From: Nyssa sinensis | Taxonomy: Eukaryota > Streptophyta > Magnoliopsida > Cornales > Nyssaceae | DNA length: 64,000 nt | Direction: 5' to 3' | Assembly: GCA_008638375.1 (NCBI GenBank) | Contig: CM018032.1 | Span: forward strand, 56,341,882 to 56,405,881 | Shown here: piece after piece, positions 49,655-61,699 of the stretch | Numbering within the stretch: the stretch's first letter is position 1 | Layout: each line of letters starts with the position of its first letter | The notes under the pieces: generated by a model | The model's database searches: none | What the model was told of the DNA's origin: nothing | What the model saw: only the letters and a program-made list of their open reading frames with translations | Translations under genes and position numbers: made by a program

Positions 49655-49850
49655 ATTTATACTCATTTTTTAAAAAAATTTTGACAATTACATTGACCTT
49701 TTTTAAAATTATAATGACATTTTTTTTATTTTTACTGACAAATTACAAATATTCCTTCCAGTCTTTTTTTTTTCAAAATAATAAAATTGTCCATTTTATT
49801 TTATTTTTTACATTTTTTAAAATTTTGACCCATCTTTTTGAACTTTTTTT
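49655..49850. mobile_element. Fold-back element, one arm only (copy 2)
   Basis: It matches the left arm of the element at 51227-51721 (ATTACATTGAC, CTTCCAGTCT, TTTTGACC). The partner arm is missing. Confidence 0.45.
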
Positions 49851-50274
49851 AATAATGCATATTAAATTAATTAAAATGCAAGATAAACAATATCATAATA
49901 ATGCTATAACATAAAATATATATCACATGTCAATGCATGAAACTTTATTGTCAACTTTCTTTGACAATATCATTCTCTTTGCAAGAAGATAAGGGGTAGT
50001 AGTGGTGTGAAGGCAGGTGATATAGCCAAATTAATGAAACGATGCACACATTTATGAACACTGAAGATTGGTTAAAGGTCATGCGTTTCTTTAATTGTGT
50101 GATGTAGGAGACATTAAAGCTATCTGATTACAGCTATGCAGTAGTCATTACTAGTTATAATTGGCCAATAAAAGTTGGTAAAAACAAACTGTTCTAATCA
50201 ACTCAGTTATTCATATTATGAGAAATTCTCATGTCAGTGACGAGTATTAGTCACTCACGATTAATCCTAACAAT

Positions 50275-50550
50275 CATTTTCATATTATTGCATTTGGTAC
50301 AAGTTTTTTCTTTTTTTCTTTTTTAAATTTTTATTTTACATCCTATTGTTACCAGTTACTTGTGTGTGCAATCTCCTTCGAAATCTCTTTGCAAGAGAGT
50401 GGTCAGAGGTCATTTTCATATTATTGCACTTGTTACAAGTTTTTTCTTCTTTTTTGTTTTAAATTTTTATTTCACATCCTATTGTTACCAGTTAGTTGTG
50501 TGTGCAATCTCCTTCGAAACCTCTTTGCAAGACGGTGGTTAGAGGTCATC
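50275..50550. repeat. 136-bp tandem duplication
   Basis: CATTTTCATATTATTGCA at 50275 recurs at 50411, and the similarity runs to AGAGGTCAT at about 50549. Both units include TCCTATTGTTACCAGTTA and TGCAATCTCCTTCGAAA. Confidence 0.9.
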
Positions 50551-51226
50551 GGGTTGATCCCGGTGTAGTCGTTCTGATATTTAAGTCTGAAAAATAATTT
50601 AATGAAAAGCCAATAGCCAAGAGATAATTCACCATGATTTAAGACGTATCTTGAATCTTTATTTATAGGTTGAAATCTTGTCAATTATAATAAAAATTAG
50701 GAACCAAAAAATCAAATTTAAAATATATCTATTGATAAAAGTTTCCTTATCGAACTCTTCTTCCAAAGTAGGTCTGTAGGATGAACTTTGACAATAACCT
50801 ATTTAGTAGACTCCCTTATCCTGATTAGCAGGCTAGTGGATAAAGTTTGAGATTAGTATAGAGCCATGGCAACTTTCCAGATTGGTGCTAAATATAATAT
50901 AGCACTTCATTGACCTAGTTTTGGAAATGGTCCAAGGTTACAACCTGGTGAAATACAAAAAGATGCTGCTAAAAAGGTTTGCAAACTCAGCTTGCATTCA
51001 AATGGAATGGTTTTGAGTATTAAATTACACCTATAGAACTGGCCCGTTTCAAACTAAGTAATGGCAATTTAACTTATCGAAGTATCAAACACTTCAACCC
51101 CACACGTTTCTAAATCCATATAACCTGTGTGGCAATCTATGAGACTGTCTTTTGTATTTTTCACTTTTAGTTTGTGTTTTGCAAAAGTTGTTTTGGAAAA
51201 TTTGTTTAGTTGTCTGATAAATTTTT

Positions 51227-51721
51227 AAGGTAAAATATACAAACCTTTTTCGATATATTTATGATAATTACAGCGTTTTTTTTTTTAGATTTCTGAAATT
51301 ACATTGACATTCCTTCCAGTCTAATTTTTTTTTTTAAATAACAATATTATTCTTCTTTTTTTTTTGTATTTTTTTTTCACTTTTGACCAATTTTTTTAAC
51401 TATTTTTTTCATTTTCAAATAACCATTAATTCTAATCTTCTTTGGTTAAAAAATATAAATTATTTATTCAAAATTTAATTTTATATAAAATAAAAAAAAT
51501 TTAAAAAGTTAGAAAAATGGTCAAAATAAAAAAAAAGTACAAAAAGAAATTTGAGAGGAGCAATTTTGTCATTTTAAAAAAAAAAAAATTGGACTGAAGG
51601 AGAGGTCAGTATACTTTGTCTAAAAAAATAAAGAAAATTTGTATAATTTTAAAAATTTCAAGAAAAAATTAGTATAATTTTTAGAAATGTCGAGATAGGT
51701 CAGTCAGTAGTAATTTACCTT
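51227..51721. mobile_element. Fold-back element, copy 3 (most complete)
   Basis: 495 bp with ends AAGGTAAA and TTTACCTT, and long inverted arms of roughly 190 bases (CTTCCAGTCTAATTTT against AAAATTGGACTGAAGG). It sits between TT and AA, so a TA or TTAA target is possible but ambiguous. No coding frame is present. Confidence 0.65.
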
Positions 51722-54344
51722 AAATCTTTTAAAAGAAATTTACTAAAAAAAATTCTAGATTGTTCTTTCTCAAACATCAAAAAATGTATTTGGGCACTAT
51801 GGAGAAGAAAATAATCGATCCAAACACTAAAAATAGGCCTAATCCTAGTGTGGGTACTGATGATGAGATACAAAGATAGAGATAGAGAGTTGGTATAAGG
51901 AGTGAAAATTATGTAATAGATAGTCTTGGAGTGATATGGAGGGGGGAAATAGAGGAAATCTAAAAAGAGTACAGGACAGAGAATTTTGGTGTTGAGAGCG
52001 TCAATCTTATCTCAAATGGTGAAGCCCTGGTATTTATAATAATCAGTGCACGTGATTAGCTCAAGGCACATGATAGAAAGTTAAGAGGACAATAAAAGAA
52101 TATTCTCTCAATTTTAAAAAGACCAAAGTATATCACGCCTATATTGACGGAACGTGACACACCTTAGTAAATCCAATACTTTTACCATCAAACCACATAA
52201 CCCTAAAAATCCCGTAAAAAACTATGGTGCATATGAGTGTCACACCATCATTTGTGTACCGAGCTTCAAGAGCTCCCTAAGATATATGCTCCTAACTTTA
52301 AGCAATCTTTAGACGATAGGGTATGAAATGGTATGGTAAATACAAGGTGAGAGTAGAGGTATACTGGACTGAGTTGGGAAGCCATGTATACAGCACAACT
52401 AGAGTGGAGCGACCAAGAGTGAAACAATCCCAAAAATAGAGTGAATCCAAGAGTGGAACGACTCCGAGCATAAAGCAGCACCAAATAAGTCCATAATAAA
52501 CCAAGTAGCTACACCTAGCAAGTTACAACTAAGCCTTTAACCTACTGTTTTGGAAGAATATTAACCCAAGCAGCTTACCAAACACTCCAGTGCAGTTTTG
52601 ATCATTCAGTTCCTAAAACAGAAAATCAACCTATTTCTGTCCTGCATCCAAAAAATCAAAACAAGTCCAAATTGGACATCCAAAAAGCGAGTGATGAAGG
52701 GATTGTTTGCCAGCTAGGTAGACAAATGAGCAATATTTATTCAAGTGACAGCACGGCAAGAAGTAACCTAGAACACAGTTAAACAATATATTGCATAGTG
52801 GCTTCAATCCAGTCGGCCATAGCCATAGGCATATATATACAACATTCAACATTCACCAAGAAGCCAGTACATTGGAACATACAGAGTAAAAAAATTATAA
52901 CTTCACTTAAATAAATGGTGAAAATAAGAAAGACAATGTAGGAAGTAAGGCACAGAGTTGGGATATACAAACAATAAAAATGATCAAAATTCATTCAACT
53001 CCAGAAGAAATGTAATTTTCCATCAGTGTCACTAGGAATGCATCCAAAAGCACTCAAATAGATGAGAGAAAAACAGAAAACATAAACCCATACACAAGAC
53101 AGCCTAGAAGGCCATACATTCAACCAAATTAAGCAATTTGATGAAGATATAACTTAAAACTCCAACTTACCTAACTAGTTTATCTCTTCCATACAAATTT
53201 ATTGAGGAAGCCTAATACAAGGTGGCGATAAACATTCCATTGGTCTCGATGCTTTGAATATCTGCCAGCACAGTCCAGAAAATCACAAGCTGTATTTTTC
53301 AATTTTCCTTGTCAAACTTCAATCAGCTGCATTCACAATGCCACACACAAAGGTAACTTCAATGGACAGTAACAGAAGAACAACCTCCTCCATTGTCAAA
53401 AGTATGAGAAGTTTCTTTACGAAATACTCTTAAGTTTGTAACTCCATCCTTCTTGTAATCTGCTCCTGAGACATCCTCAAGTGCTGATGTTCTTGGTTCC
53501 TCTTTTCAAGTCATGATGCATTCGTTACAGCATGCTCCCACTTCTCTTCATCATCTTTGTTGCCTCATAAGAACTTCTATATGGCCTTGAATATCCACAA
53601 AGCTGGCCAGATTTTTCACTTTATACAGAGTCATGCAATCCTCCATTTGCAAATATAAGTGAGTCCGCAGACATCTCTGAATAATCTCCATCATGAGGAA
53701 ATCATACGATAAGTCCCAAAAAATTAAAGAATATATGCAGGGGAATCCAAAATATGATGCAACAGTTTTGAGTTTATGATAGCTCAAAAGCCTAGTCAAC
53801 ACTAGCCAAAAGCTCTGCAATAATGGCCAGCACCGCTCCCTTGCAAAGTATATAAGTTCTGCAATAATATACCTGCCAAAAGTGGCAGACATTGTATGAA
53901 ACCTAGGATTTTAAGTCCGGAAGCTCAAGCCCACTAGCCACTGATTTCAGCCTTACATCAAAAGAGAAAAGGATCAAGGCTGAATCGATAGTATACCAAG
54001 AGAAAAAAGGATCAAAAGCTGAATCCATGGCTGTTAGCTCAAGCTTTTTGAATCATCACCCTCAGATGTGGGCATGTGAATGATCAAATCCAACTAATAA
54101 ATTATCGAAGGTAGAAAATGGGCAAACACAAATATTTGTTGCCTATGTTAATAAGTGCAGATGCAATGATATTCAACTGTCAAAAAGCAAATAGAAAATA
54201 ATGGCACAGAAACATGCTGATCCAGATTACATTTCAAATTACACAAAAATATTAATGGAATAAAGGGAGAGGTCTATTGGTCACAAGGAGTGAATAATGC
54301 ATTGCCATGGTAATCCTTGCACAGGAACTCTACATTCAAACTTC

Positions 54345-54533
54345 CAAGCAAATAAACGACAATTCACCTCAATGCTTTTGGTTCATTCATGGAATACGGG
54401 ATTAGTTGCAATGAAGATAGCTATGTCATTGTCACAATACATTGGTGTAGAAGACAACACATCCACACCTAAATCAACCAAACTCACATCTTATAATCAG
54501 TATGAGCCACTAGCACGATACTCAGCATCTGAT
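54345..54533 (-). pseudogene. Ty1/copia RNase H fragment
   Basis: The minus strand reads DAEYRA, then LGVDVLSSTPMYCDND, AIFIATNPVFHE, an in-frame stop and TKSIEVNC. The order (T/D)AEYRA, YCDN, A.NPVFHERTKHIE is the RNase H end of copia pol. Only this piece remains. Confidence 0.75.
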
Positions 54534-54669
54534 TACAGCTAAGAAGCTACGAGCCATAGCACTAGACCGAGTCATTACAATCAGTATGAGCCATAGCACC
54601 ATATTCACATCTTACGATCAGTATGAGCCATAGCACTAGACCGAGTCACCACATTCGGCTTCTTACTAT

Positions 54670-54972
54670 GCCAAGCTAAGAAGCTACGACACGATACGAA
54701 CACATAAACACATCATTTCTCAAAAAAGTAAGACACGTCAGGACACGTTGAATATATATAATTTATTTTATATTTTTTATATGATCATATAATAAAAAAC
54801 TAACGGTAATTCAATTAAAGCTGGTATAAAAATACACAAATCATAAAAATATTATTAAGATATTAAAATAACAAAGCTATTAAATAAAAATTCAAGAACT
54901 TCTTCATTTAATTGTCAACATCCGTAATTCAAGTTCCAAAACAAATTTATTAACTATTACATAAAACATGTA

Positions 54973-55013
<41 letters not shown>

Positions 55014-55265
55014 GTCATGTGTGTGTAACTTAAAAAAAGAATTAAGGAGAAGAGAAGAGGAGGAGGGGAAAAATCCAAAAAAGAAGAAAAAAGAAACAGA
55101 AAACGTGTCCAAACATGTCCATCACGTGTCTGAAATTCAGAAAAAAAATAAAACAATTTGGATGCCCTTTTTCGTGTGTCCAACACGTATCCGGGAAGTG
55201 TTCGAGAGTGTCGGTGTCTAAAACGGACATGTGAACTAAAATAGAGTGTCTGTGTTTCATAAATG
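54670..55265. mobile_element. Dispersed repeat rich in GACACGTGTC-like motifs, copy 2
   Basis: Same family as 28785-29325, opposite orientation. It has GACACGTCAGGACACG on the left and GTCCAACACGTATCCGGG and GTGTCTGTGTTTCATAA on the right. A GT/AT microsatellite occupies the middle (54969-55012). Confidence 0.55.
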
Positions 55266-56014
55266 CCAAGTAACAAGATTATTTTTATAAGTACTTTCTT
55301 ACTATACCAAGTAACGAGATTATCACCAACAAATATATAATATCTACTGTATATTGTGGTTACCTGCACCCAGTAACAGACAAAGATGATGACCTCAACA
55401 AGGCGTCGGGTACTATTCAATCTTTTGATGTCTTCTTGAGACAACACAAGACTTGATTGATGCTTTCATAACAAGTTGAAAAGGCACAGTACGCAGAGAT
55501 TTAGGGTTTAGGGAAGGAGAAAGAAGAAATGGAAATAGAATAAAACTCTCATCGCTCGCTTATACAACGTAAATTATATGGAAAGATTACAATATTCCCT
55601 TACTAACATATTATGGTATATCTTGGAATAGAACAAAGTAAAAGAAAATATTGAATTAAAAATATGAACTCTTGACATATTTATCTATTCTTTTTTTTCT
55701 AGTCTATATACTCCAACTTCTCGAAGCTACCTTTGCCTCTTAGTTTAGCTTTCTTGGTTAAGGCTCAATAGATGCAAAATTTTATATTTACATTTTTATT
55801 GTTACTTCAATAGCCCAAATATTTTAAGCAAAATCAACTTCAGTTTAGAATTCAAAGAATGTTAGAAATCATGGAAAACAACACAATTGCCTATTCAGAA
55901 GCCCCAAAATCCATTGTCCCCCTAAATGAAATCCTTGACAATGAGTCAACAGTTTTTATTTCCTAGTTATCCAAAAATAAAAATTGCACTCTACACCACT
56001 TCATTATTCCACAA

Positions 56015-56959
56015 CTTAACTGGGTCGGGATTATAACTTTCTCAATGTTTAACTTATAAGCTGAGCAGCTGCCCTGCCCTTGGTTCACTCATCTACATAC
56101 CTATCTTGCTGTCAATTGATCGTTTTGATTTTCGATATTGCATCTCAAATACCCATGTGATTGAAACTCAAGATTAGGCATTACATCTTTTACTAGATAA
56201 GTTTCAGAGTCTTTAAGCCAGCAGAACAAACTATCAGACCATCTCAGGCTCCTCACCTTGAGATTATATGATGGGAATCAAGAAGGGTTCCACGGGTCAT
56301 TTGCATTTGATCCCAAAGTATGTTATTTTGTTATTTAATTTTTATGATTTGATTTATGTTTCCATATTAGGATTTGTTCGAGAATTTGAATTAGGATAAG
56401 ATTTAGTTCCTTATTTTAGGATTTGATTTTACTTTGAATTTGCCTATATAAAAGCATAAAATGATTTGTTTTCTGGAGACTTGACTTAACTGGGTCAGAA
56501 TTATAACTTTTGCGGCACTTAATTTATAAGCTGAGCAGCTGCCCTGCCCTTGGTTCACTCATCTACATACCCATCTCACTGTCAATTGATTGCTTTGATT
56601 TTCAATATTGCATCTCAAATACCTATGTAATTGAAACTCAGGACTAGGCACTACATCTTTTACTAGACAAGTTTCAGAGTCTTTAAGCCAGCAGAACAAA
56701 CTAGCAAACCACTGCAGACCATCTCACGCTCCTTGCCTTGAGATTATATGATTCGAATCAAGAAGGGAGGATCCACAGGCCATTTGTGTTTGATCCCGAA
56801 GGATGTTATTTAATATTTAAGATTTGATTTATGTTTCCATATTTAGAATTTATTAAGAATTTGATTTAGAATAAGATTTAGTTCCTTATTTTTAGGATTT
56901 GATTTAACTTCGAATTTTACTATATAAAGGAATAGAATGTTTTGTTTTCTGGAGACTTG
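56015..56959. repeat. Tandem duplication, two units of about 470 bp
   Basis: AACTGGGTC...TTATAAGCTGAGCAG at about 56019 recurs about 470 bases later, and both units end at TTTTCTGGAGACTTG (56467-56484 and 56942-56959). Each unit carries a TATA-like TATATAAA near its end, so the unit may derive from an LTR or promoter region. Confidence 0.85.
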
Positions 56960-58962
56960 GAATGAATAGAATTTGAATTTCCTTATGCTTCCCTCTTTTC
57001 TCTCATCCTAATTTCCCTTCTTCTCTAATCTTTCTCTCCTCTTTCCCTCTCTTCCCTTGCTCTTTGCTATTCTCTCTTCTACTGGTTCTGCATCAGGGGA
57101 TATAAGAGAAAATCACGATCCCAATCATAACCACTGTTCTGTTGTTCATGTCCCCCAACCTCTGTTCACAGCACATCAAACACCACTGTCCAACCCATTC
57201 ATCACTGCTAACGATCCCGAATCATTGTCATTGTTCTGCACTTTCACAGCCCATCGCCACCATGATCAACACTCTTTTATCACTGTTCATTGCCGATTTT
57301 AAAAAAGTTTGAACAACTGTTCAATCATTTTGAAATCTCACGGCAAGCCCATTGGACCATTTCAGGCCTCGCTTTAGGTTTTGTTTTCAAAAATCAACAA
57401 GCTCACTCTTATCTCTCTCTTCTTCTTTTTTTATCAGTCACTCTTATCTCACATATCCGAGGATTATATACTAAATTGTGACAAACCTTTTCTCAGTCAA
57501 ATGCCAGATCAAGAAAGATGAAGCTTAATTTCAATTGGCAATTTTAGTTAACTAGTGATTCGAGGAATGATAAGACACCACAAAGGGCACATTATCACAG
57601 CTTTGTCTAGGCCTCTGGGGTGAGGAAATGCAACCGCGGCAAACTTACCGACCATGTTGTTGCTTCTCAAAGAAGCTAGAAACCATGGGTTTTCAAACAG
57701 AAATAAAATGGTGATTCATCGATTGAATTACAAAAATATTATGTGTCTTGGTGACTCACCCTTGATATCTCATTCTCCTTGGGTACTTGTTGGTGTCTGA
57801 GACTCTGAACACTACACTGGCCCACAGAGAAAAAGATTTAACTTTTTCTGGGTAGCTAGAAATATGGTGAGATTTTCATTAGTCTAAGAAAGAACACCAT
57901 TACAATCAACTGGAAAAATGATGTCAAGATGAATCATAATTGAACATTTCAAGATGAGATAAAAATATTTCAAGCAAACTACCATAAAACCATATCTCAA
58001 CAATTTAGGAAAAAATGGTTCGGAAAACAAAAAATTAAAGGGGAGCCAATTGTTGTGACCATTATTTGAAACAACAATAGCCATTGATGGATTCACTCAC
58101 CCCTGAGGAATTCATTGGAAAGCTCTTTTATCTTTTTCTAGGGGGAGGGGGGGCATTGGTGAGGTCTAAGCTGTAAAGAACAGAAGACTGTTGGGAACAA
58201 GACATGCAGCAGTTGGGAAAAGATTTGAAATGCATTTGTTTATTTTTTTCTTTATTTGTTAAGATTTGAAATGTATTAATATAGCCAAACAGTACACTAG
58301 TTTTTCTACCTGACACATAGTATCACTTCACTAGTACTCTTTGTTTTTATTACATATTTAAAAATATTTCAAAATCATTTTTTTTAATCAGTCAAAAATT
58401 TATTATTCATAAGAATAAATTTATTATACTTGTCTATTGCCGAAATCTTCAAAAATAAATTCAGTGCAAACAATGAAGTAAACAAACATGGAAAGAACTA
58501 CGCATACATCAATAGACTATTGAACAGTTTTCTCTTATATCAGCTCTGGCTTATAACTCTACATTACAAATTTTACAAAGACCTCGCTAGAATTTTATTA
58601 ATTTTTTTTTAAAGGTAAGACCTCACTAGAATTTCTTCAAATACAAATCACTGCTCAGTTTCTTTTGATAATGAATAGTTGGTTCAAGAACCAAAAGTGG
58701 AGCAAAAAAGGCCCATGGAAGCATTTGACATGAACAAAGATAACATCGGCACTTACATAGGAGAATTGAGCAATACAAAATGAAACGCATTACACAGTAA
58801 ACAAGACAGAAAATTACCAATAAAGAATGAATTTCAAAAGGACACATTTCTTTGAGCCCAGAACATTAAATTAATCACCACAACAACAATTTATAAAACT
58901 TAAATTCCACACTAAAGAAGGAATTCTAGACCAGAAACACCTTTAGATACTACAGAATACTC

Positions 58963-58975
58963 TTTTTTTGATAAG
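58963..58975 (-). mobile_element. 13-base retroposon tail with imperfect 15-bp duplication
   Basis: TACTACAGAATACTC (58948-58962) and TACTACAATAGACTC (58976-58990) flank TTTTTTTGATAAG, the reverse complement of CTTATC plus an A-run. This is the same tail as at 27516 and 33864. Confidence 0.45.
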
Positions 58976-59986
58976 TACTACAATAGACTCATCTCAATAG
59001 TATCTTTAGAATATTGTAAAAATTTATGAACTCAAGATAAAATCAGGAAAGGGAAAGGTTTTATCCGAAAGGAGATGGGGGAGGAGGAAGGGTATGATAG
59101 GATAGGATATTATAGACTCTGGCCAGTAATAAATTATGCACTAATTTTTACGAGAGCAAAACGCAACATGATTATATTTTCTGCCTTCTAACTTGTGCAA
59201 GTTGAACACTTGATAGACAGAAGCAAATAATTTCTTTAGATCAAGCTTCAGGTAAGTGAAGAACTAAATGATACTAGCAATAATAAAAAATTCTCCTTGT
59301 ATAAGGGGTAGACCATTTAAAAGAAGTACATGAAATGGAAAAGGAGTCAATAAGGAAGAAATAAATATGATCCACCATAACTACATTTCTGTGCCCATGA
59401 AGACAACTTGCGACCACAAGACTTAAACTGACATCATATTGGTTTGTACCCATGCTTTTGAAACCAACCTTCCAACAACTCACATGTATCAGATAGCTAA
59501 GAGTGTCCAAAGAGAACAAAGAAACTGAATATTTATCATTTTAAGCTATTCCAACAATGCTTCCATGTAAAAGCTTAGTGATATCTCTTAAAAGCACTTC
59601 GTTCAACTCAAAACCATGAATCAATTATTTAAATTTATTACTGCCCAACACAACACAGGTATATATGTCATCGAACAAATACCAACAAGTCATTAAATTC
59701 ACTTATCAAGTAAATAATTGATCCCCAGAAACACACGCAGACAGACATGATATCCTTCTGCTTCCACATGACAAAGTAGATCTCTGCACATAAAAAGTTC
59801 TTAAGCAAAGTTGGAGCACTTCCATAATAATGTTTTGTTAATAAATACTCAAACTATGTAGAAAATAGGTTATAACCTAATAGACAGCAAGATGGCCAAG
59901 CAAGTGATAAGAATGATACCGTTCATTCCTCAACCCCGTATGAATCCAGAAGTGCAGCTTGTTTTCATTAGGAAAAATAAATGCAA

Positions 59987-60013
59987 ATAATAATAATAAT
60001 AATAATAATAATA
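59987..60013. repeat. (TAA)n microsatellite
   Basis: TAA/AAT trinucleotide repeat close to the 3' side of the PPR locus. Confidence 0.9.
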
Positions 60014-60166
60014 GGAAGCCAATGCATCAATTTAACATACACATTGTAATTACTTGCCTGGAGAAAAAAAATGACTGACAGGTCACACACAATGACATAA
60101 GAAAGACAAAAGGCATTAACTTTAAGCACATATCTTAACATATAATTTAGACACACTTCAACATAC

Positions 60167-61681
60167 CTAATGAGTTTTCCACTTTTTCAAAAGTTCATCG
60201 TAAACAAAAGCCTTTCCCGCTTTGGAGAGGCTCGATCTCAACTTTGACAATGTGGAAGAGTTTAACTTGATCCCTCGATCAATCATATCTTCAGCATACT
60301 TAACAGCTTCCGCGACCCTATTATTCTCACGAAGCCCCAAAACCAAAAAATTCCCAGTTTCCTCCAAATCCGAATTGTAATTCTTAATCATGCATTTCCA
60401 AACCTTTAAGGCCATATAAGGGTCCCCATGATCCACATAAAGCTTTACTGCTGAACTGCAATTTGAATGGCTTGGAACACACTCATTTTTAATCATCTCC
60501 GTAAATACTGGTAAAGCCTCCTGTAACTTCCTAGTCTTCATCAAAAACTGAAAAAATATATTGTAAGTTTGAGAATCGGGGAAAGCACCGTTAAAAACCA
60601 TCTCATCCAACAATCTCTTAGACTGTACCAGTGTCTTTAACATAACAGTGTAAAGCAATCATCGAATTATACATCTCTGTGTCTGGTCTAAAACCATTTT
60701 TCCCAACCACTTGCATCCCAAAGCAGCCCAGCACTCCGTGTATCACCTTTCTTCACACAGTACTCGAGTGCAGCCTTGAAGAACCTCGTCCCCGGATAAC
60801 ATCTCCTATCCTTCATCATATCAAAGAACTTCATCACCTCGCGCATCCCATCTGAACCCTTAAGCAAAGTAGTCAAAAACGAGTCATATGCGGGCACATT
60901 CCCAGGGTCCCACCCAATCTCAATCACCATCTCTGAAAAAGTATCCCTAGCACTAGGCACATCCCCTTCGTTCTCCCACCCCTCCAACAATATTGCATAT
61001 GTATCCGCATCTGGCCTAATCATATCCTTGACAATACTCAAGAACTCCTTCGCCTTTGCCGCCTTCCCGTCCCTACAAATTGCGCTAATGCAGTGAATTC
61101 AATGCCACAATGTCTCGAGGACAACCATATTGATCCATAACGTCAAACGTCATGATCGCTTCTTGAACACGGTCCGCAATCACATAACTACTGAAAACGG
61201 ATGCAAATGTCGCCAAAGAAAGTAACCCTTCTTTCTTCATCGACTTAATCGCATCCCACATTGCATCAAACAAACAATTCTTGCCCAACAGATCAACAAC
61301 CAAGTTCCAAGCATAAGGGCTATGCTTGTCATTGAGTTGAAACCCCGACCACCGGAAGAACTTCACTGCAGGTCCGGGGAACCCATAAGACAGTTTTAGG
61401 ACTTCTTCGACATCTTCCTGAGTGACCCGAATGCCAGTATCGTCAACAACCTTCTCGACGCTTAAAGAGTGAGTGTTGGCTATGATTTCACAGAGTAATT
61501 TAATTTTCGGTGGCAAATTGGGGGTTTCAAGGTATGAAACAAAGGTTGGACGCTTACCCACATGCCGTTGTTGTTGAGCTGAATTTGTCGGAGGATTTGA
61601 GGTTGATGAAGAACGGATCCTCTTGTGGTGGTCAATCTTTGTCGACGATGATGACGAACCTTCGCGGTGAGAGCGCTTCAT
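60167..61681 (-). pseudogene. PPR protein gene with three single-base insertions
   Basis: The minus strand from ATG 61681 encodes a pentatricopeptide-repeat protein of about 500 residues, resembling the Arabidopsis At1g77360-type mitochondrial PPR as I remember it. Blocks include RVTQEDVEEVLKLSYGFPG, DTYAILLEGWENEGDVPSAR and GAFPDSQTYNIFFQFLMKTR. PPR proteins bind organelle RNA. The frame breaks at three places, each best explained by one extra base: near 61089, 60710 and 60620. Together they add three bases, so the final third returns to the original phase, but TAG follows at once after the first, truncating the product at 198 residues. No intron is visible. Either a young pseudogene or an assembly with errors; insertions are not in homopolymers. 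Confidence 0.85.
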
Positions 61682-61699
61682 GTTCTTGTCAATGATTTC

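Larger units (their letters stand above)
46760..54340. other. Gene-poor AT-rich stretch
   Basis: No coding gene is recognised. It contains an AT microsatellite near 46817-46848, tandem duplications at 47756-47965 and 50275-50550, and fold-back elements at 49655-49850 and 51227-51721. From 52000 to 54300 the composition is less AT-biased but open frames are short and match no family I know. Confidence 0.6.
55266..60166. other. Gene-poor stretch downstream of the PPR locus
   Basis: It contains a ~470-bp tandem duplication at 56015-56959, followed by a CT-rich stretch (56970-57060) that could belong to an LTR. A short retroposon tail is at 58963-58975, with (TAA)n near 59987-60013. No gene is recognised. 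Confidence 0.55.

Noticed and set aside
53551..53892. 113-residue minus-strand frame
   Set aside because: No motif recognised, no splice or promoter context, amino-acid composition like translated non-coding DNA.
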